Positions 45,130 to 57,503 of a stretch of DNA of 64,000 bases are shown here, piece after piece. The notes under the pieces are model-generated. The model was not told the origin of the DNA and did no database searches. It saw only the letters and a list, made by a program, of their open reading frames with translations. The stretch is from the NCBI RefSeq assembly GCF_046630445.1, contig NC_092338.1, forward strand, positions 339,163,001 through 339,227,000. Direction: 5' to 3'. Position 1 is the first letter of the stretch. The number at the start of each line of letters is the position of its first letter. Position numbers and translations under genes: made by a program. Source of the stretch: Rutidosis leptorrhynchoides. Its lineage: Eukaryota > Streptophyta > Magnoliopsida > Asterales > Asteraceae.

Positions 45130-46947
45130 ATGGAAGCCGTACCACCACTTGCTGAAGACGGAAAGCCTCGTTCTGAGGTGTTGTTGTTCAATCGTTGGTC
45201 ATACGACGATGTTCAGGTTACAATTAATCCCTAAACATATTTATTTTAAAAATGTTAGTTTTTGTTTGGCTGTTGAATTAGTGTCTCAATAAGTTTATTC
45301 TGTTTGAGCTCATAAAGCACAGTTTACAAACCAGTTAATTGTGGATGTGAGTATTCTGTTAGATCTTGCAAGTATTGTATATAGATGATTATTTGTTTCT
45401 AGGCAGAAAAAAAGTATCAAAGGCATATCAGTATATGTTATAATGATATGTGTCAAAAAAAGTGTTGTAAATTTCGTTATTTCTCCCCGAGATCTCGTTT
45501 TTGGAAGGCCGCCGAGACAAGATGTTCATCTCCCAAGATTTCTCGGTCAACGGAGTCAAACTTGGTCAACGGAGTCAAACTTGGTCAAAGCCACGTTTTC
45601 TCGGATTTTCTCATAAAATCTCAGATTTCTACGCTCATTTCTCCGATTTTATTGTAAAATCTCGTAAAAATGTATATATATTTATTTATTTCTATATTTT
45701 TATATTAAAAAATTAAAAAGTCAACAAAAGTCAACGCCTGAGATCTCCCGGAGATTTTCCCGAGACGCCGAAATCTCCCTAAAGATATCCAAACGAGGTC
45801 TCCCTAAAGATATCCAAATGAGATCTACCCGAGATCCAAGTTCTCCAACCTTGGTCATTTTATTAGCGTTGCAATTTATATTGTCAATTATTTTTTGCAT
45901 TGACTTGAATTATTCCGTGAAACCTATAGGAATTATATGCCAGTTAGTTATGAAGACTTTGTCAGCTTTAAATGTTGGGCATAATTGTCATTCTGAATAA
46001 CTTTTTCGATTAAAGATTAAAACTTGAATTGTTGAAAAATCATAAACATCAATGGAATGTATATCTGTACTCTATAGGTTCCATTTTTGAAATTTTGTGA
46101 GATGTTCATACAAACAAAAACTTTTTTACATGAATTTTTCTGAAATGTGTGTTTATTACATAATAGTAGCAAGCACATTTTCTGTTTTTGTTGCCTGATA
46201 ATTGATGTTTTCATGTAAAGGTTCCCGATCTATCTGTGGAGGATTACATCACCGCCACTGCTTCCAAGCACCCAATCTACATGCCTCACACAGCTGGTAG
46301 GTATCAAGCTAGAAGGTTCCGGAAGGCCCAATGCCCAATCGTTGAACGTTTGACCAACTCCCTCATGATGCACGGGAGGAACAACGGTAAGAAGTTGATG
46401 GCTGTTCGTATCGTCAAGCATGCTATGGAGGTCATACACCTTTTAACTGACGCCAATCCAATCCAAATTATTGTCGACGCTGTTATTAACAGGTACAATA
46501 AGCAGCCTTACTATTAAAGTTTGTATCTTTTTTGCTGATGGTGTTAATATTGTTTTATTTTTATTGATTAATTGCAGTGGACCTAGAGAAGATGCAACTA
46601 GAATCGGTTCGGCTGGTGTTGTTAGGCGTCAAGCTGTTGATATTTCTCCATTAAGGCGTGTTAATCAGGCTATTTACCTTCTCACAACCGGTGCACGTGA
46701 GAGTGCATTTAGGAATGTGAAGACAATTGCTGAGTGCCTGGCTGATGAGCTTATTAATGCTGCAAAGGGATCTTCAAACAGGTAATTATAGTATCATTGT
46801 ATATGCATTATATGCAAGTATGGATAACGGATTCATTTTTTATTTATGGTTGAGTTTCAATCATTTAAATTTGATCTTATTTGTTTGTGCAGCTATGCTA
46901 TTAAGAAGAAAGACGAGATTGAGAGGGTTGCCAAGGCCAACCGTTAA
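45130..46947 (+). CDS. RPS5: 40S ribosomal protein S5 (uS7)
   Basis: Small-subunit protein uS7, which sits in the head of the 40S subunit near the exit site and binds 18S rRNA. Four coding exons with GT/AG borders: 45130-45216, 46221-46492, 46578-46781 and 46893-46947; 618 coding bases give 205 residues, the usual plant length. Landmarks are [11 protein letters not shown] at the end of exon 1, [20 protein letters not shown] and [17 protein letters not shown] in exon 2, [20 protein letters not shown] in exon 3 and the C-terminal [14 protein letters not shown]. The N-terminus ([17 protein letters not shown]) is the variable part. All borders keep the frame and no damage is seen, so the gene looks functional. 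Intron 1 is 1 kb and holds a repeat insertion. It converges with the tubulin gene. Confidence 0.97.
45440..45860. repeat. Repeat-like insertion in RPS5 intron 1
   Basis: The stretch is rich in CGAGATCTC-type motifs at both ends, in direct and inverted form, and contains two tandem duplications: GGTCAACGGAGTCAAACTT twice at about 45551-45588 and TCTCCCTAAAGATATCCAAA twice at about 45773-45820. It looks like a dispersed non-coding element, but I could not settle its termini or class. Splice sites of the intron are untouched. Confidence 0.5.
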
Positions 46948-47959
46948 AGAAGGTATAATGTGAGGGTACTTTATTTTGGTTGCAACTTTTTGGTATTTCA
47001 GGGAAAGCAATTAATTAATTACTAAACTATTGGATGTTATGTTTTGAGTCTGTGTTACAGAATTTTTGAATTCGTTTTGGTATACCTTAATTTTGCTTTC
47101 CCTGTTATTAGTTAAAGATCAATCTGACTGTTCATCTGCTTTTTATGCATTCATTCCTGTTTTAATTCTTTAGTATTTAAAGTGGTGCATACTACATAGT
47201 GGTTATCTAAGACTTTTTTATGGAACTTTTATTTTTCGAAAATATATATAGCATCTTTGAAACCCTAAGCCGCACAAGTTTATAGCGTCCAACCACTGCA
47301 ACGTCCAAGCTGCAATAAAGAAACCCGTGTTTATCACCTTGCCACATTCACGCAATTAGTAATTGCCATGAAAACAAACTCATTCACCAGAAACCACAAA
47401 GGTCCAGTTCAGTGGCCAATCCTGTAACACCCAAACTTCTTTCTAGAAAATTTTGAGTTGTGACTTTTGTGGTTGATTTAAGATAGCGAACTTGATTATG
47501 GTGACACTTAAAAAAAGTTGTATGGTTTTACATACTCTACTATATGCAGCTCATCAATAATACTCTCTACCTAAGATTCGAACTAGAGACCTTGGGCCTC
47601 AACCACTTGCCTACCTTGAGATATACAAAAATACTCATTTGATTTTCTTGGATTTATATTGTTCATTCTTGTAGATTTTGTTTGTTTTTTTACCCAATAT
47701 GAATAATAAAAGGGTTTTTGATCTAGCGGTATCGAGTTATTTGTAATTGAGTGTGTATTTACTGTTCAAAGAAAAAGATGAATAATTAAATATCACAAGT
47801 TTGATGAAATGCGAGTATATGGAGTGTAAAACCCAAATAAGCATTTATTTTGACCTTATAATTTCCAATAACATATCAAGTCATTTACATGCAAATATAT
47901 ATGCGGTTTATGAAGGAAGATATTGGAAATTTTGTTGCAAGTAAGCATCTTCTTGGTCC
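46948..47959. other. Intergenic stretch between convergent RPS5 and tubulin genes
   Basis: Shared 3' flank. No further gene seen. A tRNA-like box pair lies at 47570-47615 on the minus strand: AGGCAAGTGGTTGAGG and GTTCGAATC, about 25 bases apart, possibly a SINE remnant. Confidence 0.45.
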
Positions 47960-48455
47960 TCAATATTCATCATCCTGTTGGCCATCTTGTATCATTTCTT
48001 CATAATCTTTCTCTAGAGCTGCAAGATCTTCACGCGCTTCTGAGAACTCACCTTCTTCCATTCCTTCACCCAAATACCAGTGAACAAACGCTCGTTTGGC
48101 AAACATGGTGTCGAATTTATGATCAATCCGACTGAAAACCTCCGAGACAGCTGTGTTGTTGCTGATCATACAAACTGCACGTTTCGACTTTGCTAGATCT
48201 CCTCCTGGCACCGCAGTTGGTGCCTGATTATTGATCCCGCACTTGAATCCCGTCGGACACCTAAATATTTCAAATTCAATAGATAATCTATGTTTATTTA
48301 TAGTATAGGACATACTAATTTAGAAAAATTTAACATGATTGGTCGATTGGTTGTGGAATATTTGTTGTTGTATTGCTCATCAGAACGATGTGTAGGTTGA
48401 AACAGACCGCACGTTCTGTATCATGTGTAACTCATCCAGATCGTCGGATCTTTTG

Positions 48456-48517
<62 letters not shown>

Positions 48518-49934
48518 TTTCGTCAAAAAGAAGAAGAAAAAAACTCACCAATCTACGAATTGAATTGTCTTTTTGGTTTTGATAGATCCAACAGCCGTGT
48601 TAACATCCTTCGGAGCAATATCTCCACGGTACATAAGGCAACAAGCCATGTACTTGCCGTGCCTTGGGTCGCACTTAACCATCATGTTAGATGGTTCAAA
48701 TACGGCATTTGTGATCTCAGGGACCGAGCACAACTCATGGTAGGCACGTGCAGATGAAACCATTGGTGCGTACGATGAAAGCATGAAGTGGATCCGAGGA
48801 AATGGAACAAGATTTGTTTGGAACTCTGAAATGTCAACGTTCATGGATCCATTAAACCTTAAGGAAGTTGTTAGAGATGAAATCGTTTGAGATATTAATC
48901 GGTTTAAGTTTTTGTAAGACGGCTTTTCAATTTGTAACGATTTTTTGCATATGTCGTATATGGCCTCGTTGTCTAACTGAACAACCATGTCCGTGTGTTC
49001 GATCATTGAATGAGTGGATAACACGGCATTGTAAGGCTCCACAATTGCAGTCGAAACCTACAGCCGAAAAAAAAATTAGGGTTTTTTTGTGTAAATGTAT
49101 ACGCGTTATGCATACATTACCTTTGGAGAAGGAAAGATTGTAAAGCTCAATTTCTGCGTTTTTCCATACTCGCTCAATAATTGTTCTAAGAGCAACGATC
49201 CTAAACCAGAGCCAGTGCCGCCACCCACGGCGTTGAAAACCATAAACCCTTGCAAATTGCTGCAATTGTCCGCTAGTTTTCTAACACGATCAACACACTG
49301 ATCGATAATTTCTCTCCCCACTGCAAATACATTGAGCAAACTTTAACCTTCCGTAAAATTGTGAACGGATGATTATATTTCCACCATCAAAACCGATAAA
49401 TCCACCACAACTATTCATTAGGCATTTGTACAGTACAAATACTTAAACTATAGTTATGGTAGATTTATAAATTTTGATGGAACTATCAATTCCCTTAATG
49501 AATACAGTCACTGGAGTATAATTGCGAGTTACCTGTGTAATGTCCTCGCGCAAAGTTATTGGCAGCATCTTCCTTACCGAAAATGAGTTGATTAGGATTG
49601 AAAAGCTTTTTGTAGCTCCCGGATCTAACTTGATCGATGACAGTGGGCTCAAGATCAACAAACAAAGCCCTCGGGACGTACTTACCATTAATCCCTTCTC
49701 CGAAGAATGTACCAACGGAATCATTTGATGAGTTATTGCTGCAAGAAATACGACACTAGTTATACATAGTATACGTGCGCGTATGACTTTAAATTTGTCG
49801 AATATGAAATATACAACATACGTAGGCATAAAACCATCGTTTTGAATTCCATGTTCGAGACAATAAAGTTCCCAACACGAATTTCCAAGCTGAATACCGG
49901 CTTGGCCAAGATGTATGCTCACGATCTCCCTCAT
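47960..49934 (-). CDS. TUA: Alpha-tubulin, divergent isotype
   Basis: Alpha subunit of the microtubule heterodimer. Five exons on the minus strand: 49934-49822, 49738-49533, 49320-49121, 49057-48549 and 48260-47960, 1329 bases in frame, 442 residues. It starts [20 protein letters not shown], has the GTP-binding loop [10 protein letters not shown], the alpha-type catalytic Glu region DISEFQTNL, and ends [13 protein letters not shown] with the C-terminal Tyr. Compared with standard plant alpha-tubulins (about 450) it is shorter, with about three residues fewer in the loop after GFMP and a shorter, less acidic tail, and it has many conservative changes. No stop or shift is present. A TA microsatellite occupies intron 4. 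It could be a tissue-specific isotype, for example pollen; that is inference. Confidence 0.93.
48458..48512. repeat. TA microsatellite in tubulin intron 4
   Basis: About 27 TA units in the 287-base intron 48548-48261, close to its donor side. Confidence 0.95.
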
Positions 49935-50344
49935 TCCCTCTCTTTCTTTTTTAATCTCTCTTGGAAACGATATTACCGTTTCGAGAGGGAGACGTAAAAG
50001 AAAGAGAGGTTTGATTTGAGCTTATTGATATTTTGCTGTTCAATAAAGACAGGAAATTGATGTTATTATAGAGTTCAAATGTGAATTTTGTTGGGGAAAG
50101 CAATTGTTGCGGGTTACTTCTCATTATATGTGAATATATGTGAAAATACATATAAAACGTACATTCTTATTCCATAAAATGTGTGGCAATAATTAACCCT
50201 TTTAATTGATGTAATATTGTAATGTAATGTAATAACTACAATGTAAACATATTTACAACAATAACATCATGATCACATCTAGAGTTTAACCAAACACGAA
50301 TGCAACAACTTTCCTAATAACAAAGACCACTCAAAATTCATACA
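49935..50344 (-). promoter_or_regulatory. Tubulin upstream region
   Basis: The minus strand directly before the ATG is rich in CT and GA runs (AAAGAGAGGG, CCTCTCTTTC), a common look of plant 5' UTRs. A weak TATA-like CTCTATAATAA lies near 50065-50076. Assignment is tentative. Confidence 0.35.
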
Positions 50345-50782
50345 TCATGTGTTGAGAACACTACCCAATAGATAACTACTAAATCTCGTTCCACTTTGAT
50401 GCATTTTAACAAAAAGATGTAACATATTGTTATATAAACCAGCTTTAGCGTAACCATAAGACATCGTGTTCCAAGAAACGTCATCCAACTCATCACATTG
50501 ATCAAACACGAGTCATGCTTGATCCACTCTCGCACATTTTGATTACATGGCCATAACTGGATTGCTAATAAATGCATCTAAACCAACACCACTCGATATA
50601 ATCAACTCATTGTATAACTTTTTCCAACTACATATCGCAAGTTTGCGCACATATACTCAACATACTTGCATGGTAAGCTTATTAACTTCAATTTTGGAAG
50701 TTCAAGCTTCACAAAACACTTCTTTTGCATTAATGCATTGACCCAAACGAGTTTACCCAGAAATCAATGATATCCAAGAAAC

Positions 50783-52282
50783 TATATTTTGTTCAGCCAT
50801 GGGGATGAGAAGTCTGTTAGTATTGTTAAACAAGCTCTATATGAATTTGGCCAAGTGTCTGGTCTGCTGCCTAATATTAATAAGAGTACAATATTTTTTG
50901 GTAGTGTGGCTAATAATGTGCAGAGTAGAATTATTCAGATTTTGTCCTTTGGAGTGGGTAAATTGCATATGAAATATTTAGGTGTGCCCTTGGATGGGTA
51001 TAAAAGATTGTAAGTGTTTGGTGGATAAAGTTACAAACAAGGTTCATAATTGGAAAATAAGAAAATTATCCTATGCTGGGAGATTGCAGCTAGTGGCTTA
51101 TGTTCTTTCTACAAAGTAAACATATTGGGCATCTGTTTATGTGCTTCCAAGTGGTATTGTAAATGAAATTGATAAATTGTTAAAAGGTTTTTTATGGAAT
51201 CAGTCAGATAATTCCAGAGGCAAAGCCAAAGTGGCATGGAAAGATGTTTGTATTCCCAAAGATCAAGGGGGATTAGGCTTAAGACCTCTTAAGAATTGGA
51301 ATGAAACTCTAATTGTGAAACAGATTTGGAGGATTATTATTAAAGAAAATTCTCTTTGGAGTAAGTGGGTGAATTTGGTTAAGCTTAAAGGTATCAGGAT
51401 ATTGCTCCTTGTCAAAATGACAGTTGGGGTTGGAAATATTTTGCTTGATTTAAGAGAAAAGGTCCAGACTCATTTGGGTCTTGATTCTGTTAATGGCAGG
51501 GTTTATTATTTCATGGATCTCTAATGATGGCAGAAAAGTTCCATTCTCCACTAATCAGGTATGGAAGGATTTCAGAACAAATAGAGATAAAGTTACATGG
51601 GATCATGTGGTGTGGTTTAAAGGATTTGACCCAAAACATGCTTTTGTTCTTTGGCTTGCTGTGTTATCGTTTAAATACTCAAAACAGAATGAGTAAATGG
51701 TTTCCAAATCAGGTTTATAAATGTGCTTTATGTGATAAGGTGAAAGACTCTATTGGCCATTTGTTTTTCAAGTCTGATTATAGTTTAAAGGTCTGGAGGT
51801 GTTTGAAGCTAAAGTTGCTATTTAGAGGGCTTTCTGATCACCTTTTTGAGATTGTGCAGACATTGTCTATCTACCCGTTCACATGCAATATTTGGAGTAT
51901 TATAAACAGGCTTCTTGTTGCAGCTTGTGTTTATTTTATGTGGCAGGAAAGGAATAACAGATTGTTTAGAATGGAGAAGAAGGCAGAAGTAGAAGTATGC
52001 AGTCAAATCCAGAGTTTTATCAAGTGCAAACTGTTGACTTTGAGAGTCAAAAAGTCATTTGTTGTTAAAAGAGCTGCTAGCGTGTGGGGTTTAAAGTGGT
52101 CTAATATGCAATTGCATTTGTAATTTTGCCCTTTGTGGGATTGTATGTTTGTATTGTTTTGGTTGCCTGTGGCTTGTTTGTTGGGGCTTGGATATGTCCA
52201 GCCTCTTGTTGTATGTTGTTCCTTTTAATTAATAAAAAGATTTCTTTGCCCGGGAAAAAAAAAATATATTTTGTTCAGCCAT
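50783..52282 (+). mobile_element. 5'-truncated L1-type LINE with 18-bp target duplication
   Basis: The body is 50801-52264, ending in an A-run, flanked by TATATTTTGTTCAGCCAT at 50783-50800 and 52265-52282. It encodes only the C-terminal part of ORF2: the end of RT (GLLPNINKSTIFFG, KYLGVPLDGYKRL, LSYAGRLQLV, GGLGLRPLKNWNETLIVKQI) and the zinc-binding domain (CALCDKVKDSIGHLFF). The frame is interrupted by a one-base insertion near 51010, an in-frame stop at 51118 and two further shifts near 51480-51690. Endonuclease, ORF1 and most of RT are missing, so it was dead on arrival. It cuts the PPR pseudogene. Confidence 0.93.
51481..52123 (+). pseudogene. LINE RT zinc-binding domain (zf-RVT)
   Basis: Two overlapping frames carry the domain: VPFSTNQVWKDFRTNRDKVT and WDHVVWFKGFDPKHAFVLWL in one, then MSKWFPNQVYKCALC and GHLFFKSDYSLKVW in the next, ending ACVYFMWQERNNRLF. 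This is the usual end of plant L1 ORF2 proteins. The change of frame lies near 51680. Confidence 0.85.
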
Positions 52283-52749
52283 TTCATCGAACAATTGGAG
52301 GGCTAGGTCTGGTTCATTACATTTTAAGTGCATGTTTAAAAGGGTGTTTTTTAAAAACAAGGTTGACTTGTAACCCTTTTTTAACATGTGTGATTGAACA
52401 AGTTTCCCCTATATCGAATAACCTGATTGTATGGAATTGAATGATTACCAGTTTTGTGTAAACATCATTGATAAGGTTTAATAAAGTTTGAATAGTTATG
52501 GGTTTTAGTTGGCGAATCGTGTGATAATCAAAAACCAAAACTTATTATCTAACGATGGGGAATTAGAGCTGAAACTAAAACAAGATATCCATAAACATAA
52601 GTCAGGTGAAAATATCCAAGTGCAACAGTTACATGCCAAAGTTGTTTAATAGTATTACACCAGAGCATATAAGGTTAGTGAAACGAAACAAGAACCGGAA
52701 ATATCAGCTTGTCATAAGCAGCACAAGAGTCGGAGGCTCGGCTTCTTCT

Positions 52750-54924
52750 CTATCCTCTCAACCAAGTGTTTCGATATGATGAGTTGTCACGCAAGGAAGC
52801 ATCGTGTGGTTTATACTCCATAACATACCCATGTGGAAGCTTCAAGTGACGTTTTATTTTATCTCGCAAAGCCATCACCACCTGCTTATAAAAGAAATTA
52901 TATCAGGTTTGAGTAAAAAGTAGGATTTCAAAATAACTTATTCTTAATCAACTAGTTAAGTATGGTTGACAAACTAACTCATTACAGTGTTGATCTTAAA
53001 TTTATAAATAAAACTTTTAAAAGAGGTTATGCATCAACAATACACCCAGCAAACCTTTGACCCGTTTCATTATAGACTTATCTTTTCGAAATTTTCAACT
53101 TCAACCATTCGAGATAAAACACAAACGTATCGATCAATCTTAGATACGCAGACAGTATGGAAAGTTCGATAAACAAACCTGATTATCAGATGCATTGCGG
53201 TTCCAAACGCTCAATATATCCTCATTAAAGCGGATACTCAACACAATGCCACATATATTATCACTGTAATCAAGTTGATCACCTACCAAAGCTAGAACCT
53301 GGCCCAGAAAAAAGTAGATTGTTGACAATTAGGATCTACATACAAAAACACATTTGGACAATGCAAGTTATTAAATAATATATTCAATCATATTTGTCTG
53401 TAGATCATGTCCAACTTAAAATAACTATTTCCTATGGAGTATAAGATAACGAGAGGCCATTCTACTCTATGAATTTTGACGATTTAAATTCAATCACAAT
53501 AGAGGAACATATAATAATAAAGATAAAAATAGGATTTTATTCACTTACCAAATCCTCCCAGAAACGTCCCGAGACAGCCTTTTTAAAACGTATGATCCAC
53601 TTACCACCATTGCAATTAGCAGAATCCTACAATACCAAATTTCAGACAAACAAAGTTAGTATGGGTACTTTATAGTCAAACTAGCTTAAAGAGAACTGTC
53701 GACCTATCATATAACAAATATAATGATCCACTAATAATAAAATAGATGTTCATATATATTCTTTGTACCTCCCATAATGGACGAATCCCCTGTTTGAATA
53801 GATGCAAATCGGTTGGGCTAGGCAGGGATGATGGACGAGCCAAATGGCAATAGCTCACCCAAAAACCTTCGACCTGTAATTGTTTTAAAAATCGACAGTC
53901 AAGACACGGGGGTCAACAAAGACAACGACCATTTTTTGCATATCAAATGAATTTTTACCGTGCTAAAGTCCATTAACTGCTTTATGTTGTCCTCATAAGA
54001 TGTCTGAGTGCGGACCCCAGGTGTGCGGCGAGTGTACCAAAATACAAACTTGGTCTGTTGAAAAAAGGTCACAAGCACAAACACAATCAAGTGATGGTAA
54101 TATGTATACAATATACTCCAAAAAATGGCAACATAAAAAACTACAAGCAAAAGTAAACCTCTTTTAAACGAGACCTCTCACACAACCTCTGAACAATGTG
54201 GCCAGTGGCCACAACATAGACTTACTCCCCTTACAGACACAAACTCAAAAGTTTACTTAATAACTCGCGTTAACAACTTGAAAAAATAATTATCAGGTAC
54301 CTGACTTTAACTCCCTATAATAACTAAATTGTTGTTATTCACAAATCACAATACTCGAACGATCACTGTAGACTTTAAGAGTTCTCTCTATCTCTTTAAC
54401 AGCAACAACCAACCTAACTAATACACTTGAGACTAACTGATAAGTTTCATAGTAGAGCAACAACGACATTTACAACGAAAGGAAACAATTTTTTATGTTT
54501 CTAAAATAATTACTGCTTAACTAATTACAAGAACATAAGAGCATATTCAATTTAATCATGCATCTGTGCAAACCTTTTATCACTATTTTATGTCATACCA
54601 GATTACTCATATATACAAATTATGTAATAAGAATATAATATAACATATAGTTCTTAGCTCATTGAATAAATTATCCAGTATTATAACAAAAACTTAGGAT
54701 TTAATAGTAATTTAAAATATAGTAGTTATTTTGCATCTTTATTCATCTTTCACCTTAAAATTAAAAGAAAATTAAAAAAATATATATATCGATGTATCAA
54801 AATATACCTTGAGAGGATGTAAACCAGCTTTAAGTTCACGCGATTGACGTTCACGATCTTCGGATGAATCGTACTCCGACTGAGAGTTATCTGATTTCGA
54901 TCTCTTTTCCGTTGATGCATCCAT
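52750..54924 (-). CDS. nCBP: Cap-binding protein nCBP (class II eIF4E, 4EHP type)
   Basis: Binds the m7G cap of mRNA; class II eIF4E relatives are thought to act in selective translation control. Six exons on the minus strand: 54924-54808, 54054-53959, 53873-53769, 53626-53549, 53298-53179 and 52881-52750; 648 bases in frame, 215 residues, the usual plant length. Landmarks: FWYTRRTPGVRTQTSYEDNI, VEGFWVSYCHLARPSSLPSP, GIRPLWE with the cap-stacking Trp, GGKWIIRFKKAV and FWEDL, LVGDQLD, SVWNRNASDNQ and HDASLRDNSSYRNTWLRG at the end. WYTRR where eIF4E has a Trp marks the nCBP class. All splice borders are consensus. An AAACCCTAG telo-box-like motif lies at 54955-54963, in the 5' UTR or promoter. 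Confidence 0.97.
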
Positions 54925-55585
54925 CTCCGACAAGTTTTCCGGTAGACTTTTGATAAAACCCTAGCTCGATTTTATTACGAAAGAAAGAGGGCTGAAAATG
55001 AAAAGTTCCGGGTTTTGTACGAATCGGGCGGGTAAGCGGGTTGCACTTCTGTAATCTGTTACCATGTAGTTATGCTACATTCCAAGTTTAGTCCTTATAG
55101 TTTTAAAAGCTTTAAATAAGGAGTTAATGTATATACTTTATTTGTTTTAATTAGTTTTCGAACCCTCGCTTCGTGCTGGGGGTTCGGTTTTTAATGTATT
55201 TTATTGCGTTTAGTTTGTAAAATTATTTCGTGGCTAACAATGATGTCGTTGAAGCGCAACTCGAGTCGAACTAAAAGGAATAACCCGTGAAAGATTTAAA
55301 TGTTATTTTAAATTAACAATATATGTGCATCTCCGCGTTTCGCTATGGAATTGTCGACTTTTAAAAATTTAACGCAAAATCAACGTATATGAAAAGTACC
55401 CCAAATATTTAGTGTTTTTTAAAAAGCGTCCGTTTTACGTATAGTTAGTGACATTTTGTTCCAAAAATTATTTGGAGTTTAACGATGTTGTCGAAAAAAT
55501 TTAACTCGTTACGAGCGAGAAGATATGGCCCATTAAATATTTGGGTGGAGTTTATTTAAGATTTTTTTATAAAAATGGTTATTTG
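54925..55585. other. nCBP upstream flank and unassigned dispersed sequence
   Basis: The first 150 bases are the nCBP leader and promoter side. From about 55160 the sequence contains CCTCGCTTCGTGCTGGGGG and a long AT-rich run with phrases such as GAAGCGCAACTCGAGTCG that look like a dispersed repeat, but no termini, ORF or duplication could be found. Confidence 0.35.
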
Positions 55586-57079
55586 TGTGACAACCCGGAA
55601 ACTTCCGAGTTAATTTAAACAAAAATCCTTACATGATTTCATCTAAACTTAGACAAATTTCGATGATTCACGAACAGTTATTTGTAAATAATAATAAATT
55701 AGTATTAATTAATATTATTAAAATAATATTTAACAATATTATCATTATCATTTACAGTTATCATTATTAGTATTATCATTTTTATTGTTATGAAATTGAT
55801 TATTATTATTAATATTATTATTAGTATAGTTATACTTATTATCATTATCATTAATATAATTACTAATATATTATTAATATTAATATCATTATTATTAATA
55901 CTTAGCATTTATATTAATATAATGAAATATCATTATTATTTATTATTACCATTATAAAACAACTTATTAATAGTTTCATTAATATAATTATTATTATTAT
56001 TATTATCAATAACATTTTATAATGATTATTATCATTATAATTAATTATAATTAAAATTATCATTTTTATTATTAATATTGTCATATTAATATTATTATCA
56101 TTATTTTTATCATTATTATTATAATTATAATTATTATTAATATAATTATTATTAGTATTATTATTAATGTATTTATTTAATAATAATAATTAAAAGTAAA
56201 AGACAACAAATACCTAAATTAGGTAAGATCATTTTCTGTATTTTTATTTTTAATTATGATCTGCATTTTCTGATTTTTATATATTTAATATAAAGCAATT
56301 AGGTATGCTGTTGCCTTTTTATTTTTTTTATATTTCTGTTTGTTCTTGATCGAAAATACAGTCGACACCCACATTTAATTTTATAATCGATCATCTAAGT
56401 GTAAATGAATCATCCTCCATTGCCGTTATCAATTTAAAACCACTACAGCTGCAATTGAAAGTGAAAAGCAAAATAAAAACAGAAAAATTTGAGTCGACCC
56501 CTGTTCTTGATTCAATTTTACAATAGTTCAAATTCGATTTTAATTTCAAAAAGTATAAATGCAAAGTTATTAGTAATGGTGTAAACAAACTTCCTGCAAA
56601 GTTTCAAATCTCAATTTTAAGTATCGAGTTGTAATTTCGAAGTCAAAGGTAATTTCTAAAAAAAGTCAAACTTGGTTCTAAGATCGAATTGGAGAATTTT
56701 GTGATGTTTCTGTTATAATTAAAGATCTCAGAAGTTTATATAAGTCATTTGAAACATAATTCATTTTATAAGTATTGTCTAAAACGTTTACATAATCAAA
56801 ATCATTATATTTTTTTTCCAAAAAAAAAAAACCGTCGACACAGCGAAGGCTGTTTTCTTTTATTATTTTTTCCGTTTTTCATTTTTTTTATCAAGAACAC
56901 CCTTTTTCAGTTTATGATTGTTTTCATTTAATTTGCACGTTTTAATTCGACCTTAAAAGGTGATGTGTTGATGGTCCTGATCGAATTCTTGTGAAGAAGA
57001 AGAGGAAGAAGGGCAGTTAGCAAAAACGGGTTATAAGTAACAAAAGGGGGGTTTAAATCAGAAAAGAGAAGCAGAGGGA

Positions 57080-57138
57080 ATGGTTAAGGTGTTGGTTGTG
57101 TGAACGAGAGGTCGCGGGTTCGATTCTCGTCTGTGGCA
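57080..57138 (+). other. tRNA-like Pol III box module in the partial LTR
   Basis: A-box-like TGGTTAAGGTGTTGG at 57081 and a good B box GGTTCGATTC at 57117-57126, followed by an A-run. It matches the module at 41603-41660 in position and sequence. No complete cloverleaf is formed. Confidence 0.65.
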
Positions 57139-57174
57139 AAAAAAAAAATTAAAAAGCTTATAAGGTAGTTTTTC

Positions 57175-57252
<78 letters not shown>
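57175..57252. repeat. TTA trinucleotide microsatellite
   Basis: About 25 TTA units directly behind the tRNA-like module, the mirror of the AAT run next to the module in the solo LTR. Confidence 0.95.
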
Positions 57253-57261
<9 letters not shown>

Positions 57262-57503
57262 ATTATGTTAGTTATTATTACTAACAATAAGATTATTATT
57301 ATCATCAAAATAACTTATGATATTATCATTATTATTACTAGTACTAGTATTATCATTTAAAAATTATTAGTATTATCAAATATTATTATCATTAGTAGTA
57401 TTATTATTGTATTATTACTAATATTATTATCATTACTAGTATTATCCTTAAGTAGTATTAATATAAAAACTATCATTAGTAATAAGATTGTTATTATTAT
57501 TAA

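Larger units (their letters stand above)
50345..52420 (-). pseudogene. PPR protein pseudogene (similar to Arabidopsis At3g13880 type), split by a LINE
   Basis: Minus-strand remnants of a PLS-class pentatricopeptide repeat protein, an organellar RNA-binding family. Right of the LINE (52283 to about 52420) one reads KKGLQVNLVF and LKCNEPDLALQLFDEMAEQN; left of it (50345-50800) VSWISLISG, TRLGQCINAKEVFCEA, LVFDQCDELDDVSWNTM and LHLFVKMHQSG. The phrasing and order resemble my memory of At3g13880. Several stops and shifts interrupt the frame, for example the Tyr codon in the ISGYTR motif is a stop, and both ends are missing. The LINE entered at the MAEQNIVSW motif. It is clearly dead. Upper boundary is approximate. 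Confidence 0.75.
55586..57503 (+). repeat. Partial LTR of the solo-LTR family, cut by element B
   Basis: Begins TGTGACAACCCGG, like the reverse of the solo LTR at 44001 (TGTGACGACCTGG). It runs 1.9 kb through AT-rich sequence, a tRNA-like module and an ATT microsatellite to the B insertion at 57504. The rest lies beyond B, outside the window. Whether it is a solo LTR or part of a full element is not visible. Confidence 0.65.

Noticed and set aside
46230-46498. Minus-strand frames opposite RPS5 exon 2
   Set aside because: Shadows of a well-supported coding exon.
57080-57155. Possible tRNA gene
   Set aside because: A and B boxes are present, but acceptor and anticodon arms do not pair; kept as a tRNA-like module only.
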